Below, piece after piece: positions 51,875-61,158 of a stretch of 64,000 bases of DNA. The stretch is from Mucilaginibacter sp. Bleaf8. Lineage in GTDB: Bacteria; Bacteroidota; Bacteroidia; Sphingobacteriales; Sphingobacteriaceae. The notes beneath the pieces are model-generated. The model was given only the letters and a program-made list of their open reading frames with translations, was not told where the DNA came from and ran no database searches. The stretch is taken from NCBI RefSeq assembly GCF_018390515.1, contig NZ_JAHBBK010000002.1, forward strand, positions 203,743 through 267,742, written 5' to 3'. A program made the translations under genes and the position numbers. The stretch's first letter is position 1, and every line of letters starts with the position of its first letter.

Positions 51875-54800
51875 ATGGCCTACTGCTACTTTAAAAAATG
51901 TATTACCACAGTTTGTGTCTTCATGGTTTTTGTGATGACAAACGGGTACGCAGCCATGCAGGATACAACCGCCAGAGCAACGCCTTACACCAACAGCCGA
52001 AGGGGGGGGGTGGTAGACGAGTATGGGGTGCCCTTAAAGGGCGTTAAAGTAACCGTAAAAGCAAAGCCGGATGTTGTAACTACAGATGATGGAGGCAGAT
52101 TTGCCATTAATGCTGTAGCAGGCGATATACTTGTATTTGCACATCGCAACTTTTATGTGCAGCAAATCAAATTAAAAAGGCAAGATACATTACGGGTACG
52201 ATTGACGCCAACCTACCTGAAATCGCCCGACCGCATTAATGTACTTTACGGAACGGCTGATGCTAAAAGCTCATTGGGTTCTATTTCTACCGTTTACACC
52301 AATCAGTTAACCACTACACCTGCTACCTTGTATACTTATGCTTTGCCCGGGCAATTGGCTGGCTTGTATACACAGCAGTATAGCGGCTTTACCTCGCCAA
52401 GCATTGCCAGCCAAACCAAAGCCGACTTAATTGGCAATGTTGTGCAGCACAACAACTACTCGGCTAATGATAATAGCGAATTTAACCTTTATCTACGCGG
52501 AAATACACCTATTACGGTAATTGATAATGTACAGCGCGAAATATCTTCTATCGACCCGGAAAGTATTGAATCCATATCTGTTCTTAAAGATGCGCTATCT
52601 ACCATTCTGCTGGGCAACAACAGCTCAAGGGGCGTATTGCTGGTAACCACCAAGCGCCCTGAAATGGGTAAGCCGCGCATATCTTTCACAGCCCAAACTG
52701 CATTGCAACAGCCGCTTGGTTTGCCTAAGCCGCTACCGGCTTATCAATATGCATATCTGTATAACGAGGCGCTGCAAAACGATGGCCGGCAGACTATATA
52801 CAGCAGCACCGATTTCAATGCTTATCGCGATCAGTCTAATCCGTCTCGCCATCCTGATGTAAACTGGTTTAAAACCTTATTGCGCGATTATTCGCCATTA
52901 ACCAGTTACCGGCTAAACGTGAACGGCGGCACGCAAGTGGCGCGTTATACCATTTCCTTAAATTACCTGGACCAGGCCGGCATGTTCAAAACGGCTTCAT
53001 CCTCACCCTACAACACCAATAATGATTTAAGCCGTTACATGATTAACTCAGACCTGAGTGTAAACGTAACCAAAAACCTAAACGTTGATTTACAGTTATT
53101 TGGCCGTATCCAGCAATTCACTCAGCCGGGCCCCACATATGGCGCTATATTACGCGATCTGTATACTACGCCTAATAACGCATATCCCGTTTACAATCCC
53201 AACAATTCATTTGGCGGAACAGCGGTTTATACCAACAACCTTTTATCACAAACACAGTTTTCGGGTTACCAGCGCACCAACAGTAATGATGTGCTGGCTA
53301 ACCTGGATTTAAATTATGATTTAAGCGGCGTTACCCCCGGTTTGTCGGTTAAAGCCAAAGGCAACCTGGCGTTCTCTTCTCAAGGGCTTACCAACCGCTC
53401 ACTCCGAAACAATACTTATCTGTTTGCCGGTGGTATTGCTTACTCGCCTGTAGGTTCGCCTTTTACGCAGTTTAATACTTTTAATACCATATCAAGCGCC
53501 CGCTATGCCTATGCGCAAGGTACCGTTAATTACGATCGGAGTTTTGGTAAGCATAACGTAAGCGGATTGCTTTTATACGACTACCGCTCGGTTGTATTAA
53601 ACTATGATTTATCACAAGGTACAACCAATCGTGCGTTAAAAGGCGCCTACAACTACGATGGTAAGTACTTTATCGAGGCGGCTGTAAATAACAGCGGGTA
53701 TAGCCGCTATCCTCCCGGTCAACAGTTTGGGATTTTTTACGCCGGTGGCCTTGGCTGGCAAATGGCTCGCGAAAACTTTATTAAAGATAATTTCAGTTGG
53801 ATTAACAGCTGGAAGTGGCGGGTAAGCTACGGCCAAACAGGTAATGCCAACGTAGATAACTATGGCTACTATAACTTTCTCCAAACCTATTCGCGCCCTA
53901 TAGGCTACCCCTATACCACAGGTACAAACCGAAGCGGTGTGCAAAGTTATATAGAAGATGCGCTGGCCAATCCTAATATAAGCTGGGAAAAAGGGCATAA
54001 GTTGGATATAGGCGTCGATATCGCATTGTTTAAAGAGCATCTTAAAATAACTGGAGATTATTATCGCGACCGTTACTATAACCTATTACAAATTCGCGGT
54101 GCAAGCATTGCTTTGATGGGCACTAACTATGCTTTTGAAAACATTGGCGTTAACCTGCACGAGGGTGGCGAACTTTCGTTAACTTATCAGAACAACGCTG
54201 GCAACTTTAACTATTTTATTACAGGCAACGGATCTGTGCAAAGTACCAAAGCGGTTTTCAGGGATGAACCGGTCAATCCATATCCTTGGACACGTTATAC
54301 CGGTCAGCGTACCGATGTAATTTTCGGCTATAAAGCTCTCGGGTTTTTCCAGAGTGCGCAAGAGGCTCCTTCGAGCCCTACCACAGTAGGTTATACGCCA
54401 CAAGCCGGTGATGTAAGATATGCAGATTTGAACAGCGATGGTGTGATTAACCAATTTGACCAAACACCTATCGGTAATACCAAACCTTTAATTTTTTATG
54501 GAACTACGTTAGGGTTCAACTATAAGGGTTTTAGCTTGAGTGTGATTTTACAAGGTGTAACCAACCACGATATTTTATTTAACAATGCGTTGGCCAACGG
54601 TTTTTCAGACTTTTCGGGTTTAACTTATAGCGGACAGGGTTACGATTTACTCAATGCCCGCTGGACGCCCGAAACAGCCACCACAGCTACACAGCCACGT
54701 TTATCTTTAGGTAACCCCAATAATACCGCCTGGTCATCACTGTACATACGCTCTGGAAATTACTTCCGCCTTAAAAACGCCGAAGTAGGTTACAATTTGC

Positions 54801-54964
54801 CTTCTCAGTGGGTGCGTAAGCTCAGAATCTCCGGCGTGCGGCTATTTGCCAACGGCGAAAACCTGCTTACACTGTACGGCTATAAGGGGATGGATCCCGA
54901 AGTATACGGTGTGGCATATCCTATTCAACGAGTTTTCAATGCAGGTGTCAACATCAAGTTATAA
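51875..54964 (+). CDS. SusC-family TonB-dependent outer-membrane transporter, divergent plug
   Basis: Start set at the ATG at 51875 (MAYCYFKKCITTVCVFMVFV) because the upstream TTG at 51845 has no signal-peptide sense. 1029 residues. A carboxypeptidase-regulatory-like domain lies at about residues 45-110 (GVPLKGVKVTVKAKPD). The plug is divergent: NLYLRGNTPITVIDNVQ and ISVLKDALSTILLGNNSSRGVLLVTTKR instead of the common KDASATAIYGSRGANGV. The barrel keeps ADLNSDGVINQFDQTPIGN and the terminal VFNAGVNIKL. A run of nine G's occurs in codons 43-46 (52002-52010). It is followed 29 bases later by SusD, the canonical order. STN domain absent, so control is by LacI rather than by FecR. Confidence 0.9.
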   Translation: MAYCYFKKCITTVCVFMVFVMTNGYAAMQDTTARATPYTNSRRGGVVDEYGVPLKGVKVTVKAKPDVVTTDDGGRFAINAVAGDILVFAHRNFYVQQIKLKRQDTLRVRLTPTYLKSPDRINVLYGTADAKSSLGSISTVYTNQLTTTPATLYTYALPGQLAGLYTQQYSGFTSPSIASQTKADLIGNVVQHNNYSANDNSEFNLYLRGNTPITVIDNVQREISSIDPESIESISVLKDALSTILLGNNSSRGVLLVTTKRPEMGKPRISFTAQTALQQPLGLPKPLPAYQYAYLYNEALQNDGRQTIYSSTDFNAYRDQSNPSRHPDVNWFKTLLRDYSPLTSYRLNVNGGTQVARYTISLNYLDQAGMFKTASSSPYNTNNDLSRYMINSDLSVNVTKNLNVDLQLFGRIQQFTQPGPTYGAILRDLYTTPNNAYPVYNPNNSFGGTAVYTNNLLSQTQFSGYQRTNSNDVLANLDLNYDLSGVTPGLSVKAKGNLAFSSQGLTNRSLRNNTYLFAGGIAYSPVGSPFTQFNTFNTISSARYAYAQGTVNYDRSFGKHNVSGLLLYDYRSVVLNYDLSQGTTNRALKGAYNYDGKYFIEAAVNNSGYSRYPPGQQFGIFYAGGLGWQMARENFIKDNFSWINSWKWRVSYGQTGNANVDNYGYYNFLQTYSRPIGYPYTTGTNRSGVQSYIEDALANPNISWEKGHKLDIGVDIALFKEHLKITGDYYRDRYYNLLQIRGASIALMGTNYAFENIGVNLHEGGELSLTYQNNAGNFNYFITGNGSVQSTKAVFRDEPVNPYPWTRYTGQRTDVIFGYKALGFFQSAQEAPSSPTTVGYTPQAGDVRYADLNSDGVINQFDQTPIGNTKPLIFYGTTLGFNYKGFSLSVILQGVTNHDILFNNALANGFSDFSGLTYSGQGYDLLNARWTPETATTATQPRLSLGNPNNTAWSSLYIRSGNYFRLKNAEVGYNLPSQWVRKLRISGVRLFANGENLLTLYGYKGMDPEVYGVAYPIQRVFNAGVNIKL
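52002..52010 (+). repeat. Nine-G homopolymer in the SusC coding region
   Basis: Nine consecutive G's (coding RRGGVV) just after the signal peptide of the SusC at 51875. As given the frame is open. A gain or loss of one G would stop translation soon after. Such runs can slip and give phase variation. Confidence 0.8.
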
Positions 54965-54993
54965 CCCTCATGCCTGATTTAAAAGCCTATAAC

Positions 54994-56703
54994 ATGAAAA
55001 GATATAGAAGCGCAATAATTGCCCTGGTAGGTATCCTAATACTTATTAGCGGTTGCAAAAAATATGAACAGTTTCCGGTAGATAAGGTAACCATTAATTA
55101 TGTATTCGATCCTAAAGATTCGGCAGGTGTAAATGCACAAGCCTTTTTGTACGGCGTTTACGCAAAGCTTAAAAACGGGCATAATCGTGTAGGCAACGAT
55201 TATCTGGATGCCGCTTCTGATGATGCTGTATCATCGTCCATAAGCGCAACGGCTAACGTAACCGTACTTTCTACAGCGGCATTCAATTCATACACCGTGC
55301 CGGGTGATGAGAATGTATGGGGTTATTATTACCAGGGCATCCGCAGCGCTAATGAATTTATTACGAATATAGATGTGGTGCCGGTGTTAGCCAAATACAA
55401 AGGCTACTCGATAAAATACTTATGGAAAAGCGAAGCCCGCTTTTTAAGGGCAATGTTTTATTTTGAACTGGTTAAGCGTTACGGCGGGGTGCCGCTGCTG
55501 GGCAATAAGGTATTTGCACTTAATGATAATGTGGCCCTGCCCCGTAATTCATTTGCCGATTGCATTAATTACATTGCTGGTGAGTGCGATGCTATTAAAG
55601 ATACCTTACTAACCTATCCGGTTCAGTTTCCGAATGCGGATAGTCATCGCGCTACCCAGGGTGCCGCCATGGCTTTAAAAGCCCGTGTGCTGTTATATGC
55701 AGCCAGCCCACTTTTTAATGGCGGTAATATTGATGCCGGCAACCCCCTAACGGGTTATACTGATTTTAGTGCCGCCCGCTGGACGCAGGCTGCTGCTGCT
55801 GCTAAGGCTGTAATAGACTTACAGGCGTACAAACTGCTTGATAATTATAAAGATATCTTCCTGACACAGAATAATCCTGAAATTATCTTTTTCAGACAGG
55901 GCGATTTTGGATCGGCCATTGAAAACGTGAATGGGCCGATAGGCTTTAACAATGCAGGGGGAAGAGGGCAAACCAGCCCTTCGCAGGATTTGGCTAATGC
56001 CTTCCCGATGAACAATGGTTTGGCTATCACCGATCCGGCATCGGGGTACGATATCAATAATCCTTACAACAACCGCGACCCTCGCTTTACTTATAACCTG
56101 CTATACAACGGCGCCCCGTGGCTTAATACGCAGTTGCAAATTTACGAGGGCGGCCAAAGCAAGCCCAATGGCAGTTTGCAGCAAACCCGCACCGGGTATT
56201 ATATGCGCAAATTTATGGGCAATTTCGAAAACACCAGTAATTACAGTACCCATAACGAAGACTGGATAATTTTGCGGTATGCCGATATTTTATTGGCTTA
56301 TGCAGAGGCCCAAAACGAAGCCACTGGCCCTACCAGCGATGTTTATAATGCTTTGATCAGCATCAGGAAACGAGCCGGTATCCAGGCAGGCACCAATAAC
56401 TTATATGGTCTTAAAGCTGGCATAACCCAGGACGAGATGCGCATGGCTATTCAAAATGAGCGGCGTGTAGAACTGGCTTTTGAGGAAAGCCGCTACTGGG
56501 ACATCAGACGTTGGAAAATTGCCCAAACCGTAATGAACCAGCCCCGCACAGGCGTATCTATTTCCAAGGCGGGATCCAGCCTTACTTACAATTATAATAC
56601 TGTTTTGGCCACTAAGTTTCAGGCGCCCAAAATGTATTTGTATCCCATTCCGTACGATGAGGTATTGAAAAACCCAAACATGAAGCAAAACCCCGGTTGG
56701 TAG
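54994..56703 (+). CDS. SusD/RagB-family glycan-binding lipoprotein
   Basis: Start set at the ATG at 54994 because MKRYRSAIIALVGILILISGCKK is a textbook lipoprotein signal; the upstream ATG at 54970 would add a polar stretch. 569 residues. Landmarks: DYLDAASDDAVSSS, YYQGIRSANEFITNI, SEARFLRAMFYFELVKRYGGVPLLG, LKARVLLYAASPLFNGG, ILRYADILLAYAEAQNE, IQNERRVELAFEESRYWDIRRWKI, ending in YLYPIPYDEVLKNPNMKQNPGW. It lies between two SusC genes and most likely pairs with the upstream one (51875). It is paralogous to the SusD at 48547. The two may bind different parts or lengths of the same glycan. Confidence 0.93.
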   Translation: MKRYRSAIIALVGILILISGCKKYEQFPVDKVTINYVFDPKDSAGVNAQAFLYGVYAKLKNGHNRVGNDYLDAASDDAVSSSISATANVTVLSTAAFNSYTVPGDENVWGYYYQGIRSANEFITNIDVVPVLAKYKGYSIKYLWKSEARFLRAMFYFELVKRYGGVPLLGNKVFALNDNVALPRNSFADCINYIAGECDAIKDTLLTYPVQFPNADSHRATQGAAMALKARVLLYAASPLFNGGNIDAGNPLTGYTDFSAARWTQAAAAAKAVIDLQAYKLLDNYKDIFLTQNNPEIIFFRQGDFGSAIENVNGPIGFNNAGGRGQTSPSQDLANAFPMNNGLAITDPASGYDINNPYNNRDPRFTYNLLYNGAPWLNTQLQIYEGGQSKPNGSLQQTRTGYYMRKFMGNFENTSNYSTHNEDWIILRYADILLAYAEAQNEATGPTSDVYNALISIRKRAGIQAGTNNLYGLKAGITQDEMRMAIQNERRVELAFEESRYWDIRRWKIAQTVMNQPRTGVSISKAGSSLTYNYNTVLATKFQAPKMYLYPIPYDEVLKNPNMKQNPGW

Positions 56704-56740
56704 TTTTTTTACAGTTGAAACATTTTATAACCAAGAAACA

Positions 56741-59700
56741 ATGAGAAGAATATTACTTTTCGTTCTATACATAGGGCTGCTGCTACCGGTGGCATTATAT
56801 GCGCAAAACCGAACGGTTACCGGTACCATCAGAGATGTGGGCGGTGTATTGCCCGGCGCATCCATCGTGGAGAAAGGTGTGCCCGGCAACGGCACAGTAA
56901 CTAATACCAATGGTAAATTCACCATTACGTTAAAAGGCCGGTCAAACGTGTTGGTGGTGCGGTTTGTGGGCTATGTAGCGCAGGAGGTTCCGGTAAAAAC
57001 GGGCAAGCCGCTGGATGTTATTCTGCAAATCAACAGCAATGGCCTGGATGAGGTATCGGTGGTAGCTTATGGTACCAAAAAGCGTATTACCAATACCGGT
57101 TCAGTTAGCTCCATATCAGCAGCCGATATTCGTACCGTACCTACAGCCAACGTGCAAAATGCCCTTACTGGTAAATTGCCCGGATTCTTTTCACAGCAAA
57201 GCTCGGGTCAGCCAGGTCGTGATGCTTCCGACTTTTTCATTCGTGGCGTTAGTTCGCTTAATCCCGGCGGTAACCGTCCGTTAATTATTGTGGATGACAT
57301 AGAGTATACTTACGAACAGTTGCAGCAAATTAACGTGAATGAGATTGAAAGTATTTCCATCCTGAAAGATGCTTCCAGTACGGCTATTTATGGTATTAAA
57401 GGCGCCAATGGCGTACTGGTAGTTGCTACCCGCCGTGGCAAAGGTGGCGCTCCACAGGTTAATCTACGTGTAGAAAACGGTATACAGGCACCAACTAAAG
57501 TACCTAAGTTTTTAGACTCTTATAACTCCGCACTGCTTATCAACGAAGCAGAACGTAACGACGGTACGCCGGAAACTTTTACCCAAGCTGATTTAGAAGC
57601 CTTTAAAAACGGGACAGACCCTTACGGGCACCCGAATGTAAACTGGTACGATGCTATTTTCAAAAAGTTTTCTTATCAGGCTAACGCAAACCTGGATATC
57701 TCGGGCGGCACCAATGCGCTTAAATACTTTATATCGGGTGGTGCATTAAGTCAGAACGGTTTGGTAAAAGATTTTGCAGATCCGCAAAGTTTGGTCAATA
57801 CCAATTATTATTTCAGAAGATACAATTTCCGGTCGAACCTGGATTTAAAAGCCAATAAGAACCTCGATTTTCGTTTAGATGTTAGTACGCGCTTTTCAGA
57901 TCTAAATCAGCCATTTAACCAGAATGCGGTAGGAGAGGTGTACAACTTCGGAAAAATAACACCGTTTACGGCACCTTACATTAATCCTAACGGTACGTAT
58001 TCGTACGCCTATTCTTCTTTCAACCCCGAACACTTGCCTACGCTGAATGCCAGGCTGGCTACCGGTGGGTACCAGCACGCAAGAAGAACGGATTTTAACG
58101 TGCTGTTCGGCACAACTGAAAAGCTCGACGATTTAATCCCCGGGTTATCGGCAACAGCGCGTGTAGCTTACTCAAGCGTGGAGCAGTTTACCAAGCAAAT
58201 TTTTAACGGCGGAATTCCGGCTTATCATTACGATGCGGCCAATAATCGCTATACTTTGCGCCCGGGAGCCACTTATGTGTATGATACTTATGCCTTAACA
58301 GGTAATACCGATATCAACACCAATAATTACAATGTGCAGTTGTATGCCAACTATGATCGTACTTTTAACAATGCGCACCATTTTAATGGGTTGGTGCTGT
58401 TCAACCAGCAATCGCAAACTTACTTTGCCAACGTATTTCTCGATGGCTCACTGGTAGCCGTACCGCAAAAGTTTCGTGGCTTTTCGGGCAAACTGGGGTA
58501 TGATTACAAGCAGAAATACCTGTTTGAGTTTAACATAGCTCGCAACGGCACCGATCGTTTTGCCGAAAATCATCGCTTCGGTACCTTCCCTGCATTAAGT
58601 ATAGGTTACAACCTGGCTAAAGAATCTTTCTTTTCCAAAATGTTTCCAACTTTCAGCCTGTTTAAATTAAGAGGAAGCTACGGGATAGTAGGTTCCGATG
58701 CCGCACCGGGCAACCGTTATGTTTATAACCAGGTTTACACGCCCGGATTCGGGTATAATTTTGGTGAAACGGTTCAGAATTACAACAGCTTTGCGGAAGG
58801 ATCATTAAGCAACAGTAATGTAGTGTGGGAGCGTGCAAAAAAGCTGGACATTGGTTTAGATGTGAACCTGCTGCATGATAAAGTTTCTGCCACTATTGAC
58901 TATTTTCATGATATCCGGTTCGACCAGCTCATCACACCTGGTAGTGTACCCCAGATTTTAGGCGTAGGTCTGCCGGCTGTAAATATCGGCCGCACGCTTA
59001 ACCAAGGTATCGACGGGCAAATCAGTTACCATGATAATATTGGTAAACTGCAGTTTAACACCTCGTTTGTGTTTTCTTACGCCAAAAACAAAATTTTATA
59101 CTTTGATGAACCTACACCGGCTTACGCTAATCTGGCCAGAACAGGGCAGTCTATCAACCAGCCGTTTGGTTATCATTACTTGGGCTTTTATACGGCACAG
59201 GATATTGCCGCCATTAAGGCTTACCAGGCTGCACACGGAGGCTCAAACACAGGTAACTCTATTGCTACACCCATTACCAGCACACCTCTGCAACCTGGCG
59301 ATTTAAGATATGAAGATTTGAACGGCGATGGTATTATTGATGCTTTTGACCAAAAGCCGATTGGACATCCCAATTTAACCAATACCACGCTGGGCTTAAA
59401 TCTGCAGGCTGGCTATAAAGGATTTAGCGTAAGTTTGTTATTGCAAGGTGCATTTAATTACAGCTTTGCTGTAGTAGGTACAGGTATCGAGCCCTTCCAG
59501 AGCCAGTTTCAGCCTATTCACCTGGAAAGGTGGACTCCTGAAAACAGCGTAAATGCAACTTTTCCGAGGCTTACAATGGATAAAAACTCAATTAACAGCC
59601 CAAGTTTTTATATGTCTGATTTTTGGCTTATCAACGCCTATTACATCCGTATTAAAACGGTAGATATTGGCTACCAGTTGCCAACGAAATGGCTGCCTTT

Positions 59701-59860
59701 CCATATGCACAACGCCCGTCTTTATTTTAGCGGTTACAATTTGTTTACTTTTGATAACTATCGTAAGTATCAGCAAGACCCTGAAGTTTCAACCAATACG
59801 GCCGGTGATGCTTACATTAACCAGCGGGTGGTTAACGTGGGTATACAAATTGGTCTTTGA
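56741..59860 (+). CDS. SusC-family TonB-dependent outer-membrane transporter
   Basis: A 1039-residue protein with signal peptide ending ALYAQ. A carboxypeptidase-regulatory-like domain at about residues 25-100 (TGTIRDVGGVLPGASIVEKG) is followed by the standard plug (DEVSVVAYGTKKRITNTGSV; FIRGVSSLNPGGNRPLIIVDD; ILKDASSTAIYGIKGANGV) and the barrel with the EF-like DLNGDGIIDAFDQKPIGHP and terminal VNVGIQIGL. No STN domain. It has no SusD directly downstream; the next gene is an Lgt-like membrane protein 101 bases away. It may pair with the SusD at 54994 or at 48547. Import of mannoside oligosaccharides is inferred from the locus. Confidence 0.95.
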   Translation: MRRILLFVLYIGLLLPVALYAQNRTVTGTIRDVGGVLPGASIVEKGVPGNGTVTNTNGKFTITLKGRSNVLVVRFVGYVAQEVPVKTGKPLDVILQINSNGLDEVSVVAYGTKKRITNTGSVSSISAADIRTVPTANVQNALTGKLPGFFSQQSSGQPGRDASDFFIRGVSSLNPGGNRPLIIVDDIEYTYEQLQQINVNEIESISILKDASSTAIYGIKGANGVLVVATRRGKGGAPQVNLRVENGIQAPTKVPKFLDSYNSALLINEAERNDGTPETFTQADLEAFKNGTDPYGHPNVNWYDAIFKKFSYQANANLDISGGTNALKYFISGGALSQNGLVKDFADPQSLVNTNYYFRRYNFRSNLDLKANKNLDFRLDVSTRFSDLNQPFNQNAVGEVYNFGKITPFTAPYINPNGTYSYAYSSFNPEHLPTLNARLATGGYQHARRTDFNVLFGTTEKLDDLIPGLSATARVAYSSVEQFTKQIFNGGIPAYHYDAANNRYTLRPGATYVYDTYALTGNTDINTNNYNVQLYANYDRTFNNAHHFNGLVLFNQQSQTYFANVFLDGSLVAVPQKFRGFSGKLGYDYKQKYLFEFNIARNGTDRFAENHRFGTFPALSIGYNLAKESFFSKMFPTFSLFKLRGSYGIVGSDAAPGNRYVYNQVYTPGFGYNFGETVQNYNSFAEGSLSNSNVVWERAKKLDIGLDVNLLHDKVSATIDYFHDIRFDQLITPGSVPQILGVGLPAVNIGRTLNQGIDGQISYHDNIGKLQFNTSFVFSYAKNKILYFDEPTPAYANLARTGQSINQPFGYHYLGFYTAQDIAAIKAYQAAHGGSNTGNSIATPITSTPLQPGDLRYEDLNGDGIIDAFDQKPIGHPNLTNTTLGLNLQAGYKGFSVSLLLQGAFNYSFAVVGTGIEPFQSQFQPIHLERWTPENSVNATFPRLTMDKNSINSPSFYMSDFWLINAYYIRIKTVDIGYQLPTKWLPFHMHNARLYFSGYNLFTFDNYRKYQQDPEVSTNTAGDAYINQRVVNVGIQIGL

Positions 59861-59961
59861 TGTATTAAGCCTGATTGTACAAAGGCTGATATACTAACCA
59901 GTGTGAGCCTTTGTTACTTTGCAGCGATATTTTATATTCACTGTATATGATGCCTTTGTAA

Positions 59962-61134
59962 ATGTTTCCTACCATCAATGATTTGCTGGCGTATTTATTT
60001 GATTTCCGGGTGCCGTTTCCGGTGCAAACGTTTGGTTTTTTTGTAGCCGTTGCTTTTTGGGCCGCATACCAAGTGTTTACAGCCGAGTTTAAAAGATACG
60101 AAGCTGTAGGTAAGATACATGCTTTTACAAAACAAGAGCTTGTAGGTACGCCAGCCTCGGTAGCCGATATTGTAGTTAACTTTTTGCTGGGATTTTTATT
60201 AGGATACAAAGCGGGCGGCGCAATATGGCAGTATGCAGCATTTCAATACAATCCGCGTAATTATGTTCTTTCATGGCAGGGTTACTGGCCGGTTGGTATG
60301 GTGGTAGGCTGCTTGTTTGCGCTTTGGGTGTATATCGATCATAAAAAGAAAATATTGCCTGTACCCGAGCTGATTCAGAAAACGGTACATCCTTACCAGT
60401 TAATGGGCCGAATTGTACTGGCCGTAGGCGTTGCCGGCGTTTTAGGCTCAAAGTTGTTTGACATCATTGAGCATTGGGAACTATTTGCTTACAACCCGTT
60501 AAATACCTTGTTTAACAGCACCGGCTTTGCTTATTACGGCGGACTGATTTTTGGTGCGTTAACCTATTTGTATATTGGGCATGTACATGGCATGAAACTG
60601 GTTCACCTGGCCGATATTGGCTCGCCGGGTATGATGCTGGCCTATGGTGTTGGTCGCATTGGCTGCCAGCTTGCGGGCGATGGGGATTGGGGAATTATAA
60701 ACAATTGGCCTAAGCCGATTCTCTTTCAGTTGCTGCCCGATTGGATGTGGTCTTTTCGCTTTCCGCATAATGCTATCAATGCAGGTGTGCCCATTATGGT
60801 GTGTAATGGCAACTATTGCAACCAGTTGGTGCAAGGCGTGTATCCAACTTCTTTTTATGAAGCTGTATTGTGCATCGGTTTTTTTGTGCTGATGTGGGTA
60901 TTTAGAAAAAGCATTATTACGCCAGGCCTCATGTTTTTCATTTATCTTGTTTTAAACGGTGCCGAGCGCTTTTTGATAGAAATTATCCGTATCAACCACA
61001 AATACACAATGGCCAATATTAGCCTAACGCAAGCACAGTTTATTGGTATGCTCATGATAGCAGGCGGATTGGTAGGATTTAGCAGCTTAATTTTAAAGTA
61101 TAAAGTTTTGCAAAACAGTAAAAAGCTATCATAA
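59962..61134 (+). CDS. Prolipoprotein diacylglyceryl transferase (Lgt)-family membrane protein
   Basis: A 390-residue polytopic inner-membrane protein, longer than the usual 260-290 of Lgt. The Lgt signature is present as LAYGVGRIGCQLAGDGDWG, and TSFYEA matches the C-terminal active-site loop. Two positions differ from the classical enzyme: the HGGL motif is YYGGL here, so the His is Tyr, and the Asn after GRIGC (NG) is AG. Lgt adds a diacylglyceryl group to the lipobox Cys of exported lipoproteins such as SusD. Its location between SusC and DUF5005 in a locus with four lipoproteins suggests a dedicated or specialised copy, or simply the long form common in this group. A lookup for a second, canonical lgt in the genome would decide. 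Confidence 0.75.
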   Translation: MFPTINDLLAYLFDFRVPFPVQTFGFFVAVAFWAAYQVFTAEFKRYEAVGKIHAFTKQELVGTPASVADIVVNFLLGFLLGYKAGGAIWQYAAFQYNPRNYVLSWQGYWPVGMVVGCLFALWVYIDHKKKILPVPELIQKTVHPYQLMGRIVLAVGVAGVLGSKLFDIIEHWELFAYNPLNTLFNSTGFAYYGGLIFGALTYLYIGHVHGMKLVHLADIGSPGMMLAYGVGRIGCQLAGDGDWGIINNWPKPILFQLLPDWMWSFRFPHNAINAGVPIMVCNGNYCNQLVQGVYPTSFYEAVLCIGFFVLMWVFRKSIITPGLMFFIYLVLNGAERFLIEIIRINHKYTMANISLTQAQFIGMLMIAGGLVGFSSLILKYKVLQNSKKLS

Positions 61135-61158
61135 ATTTGATAACTATTGATTTTTAAT

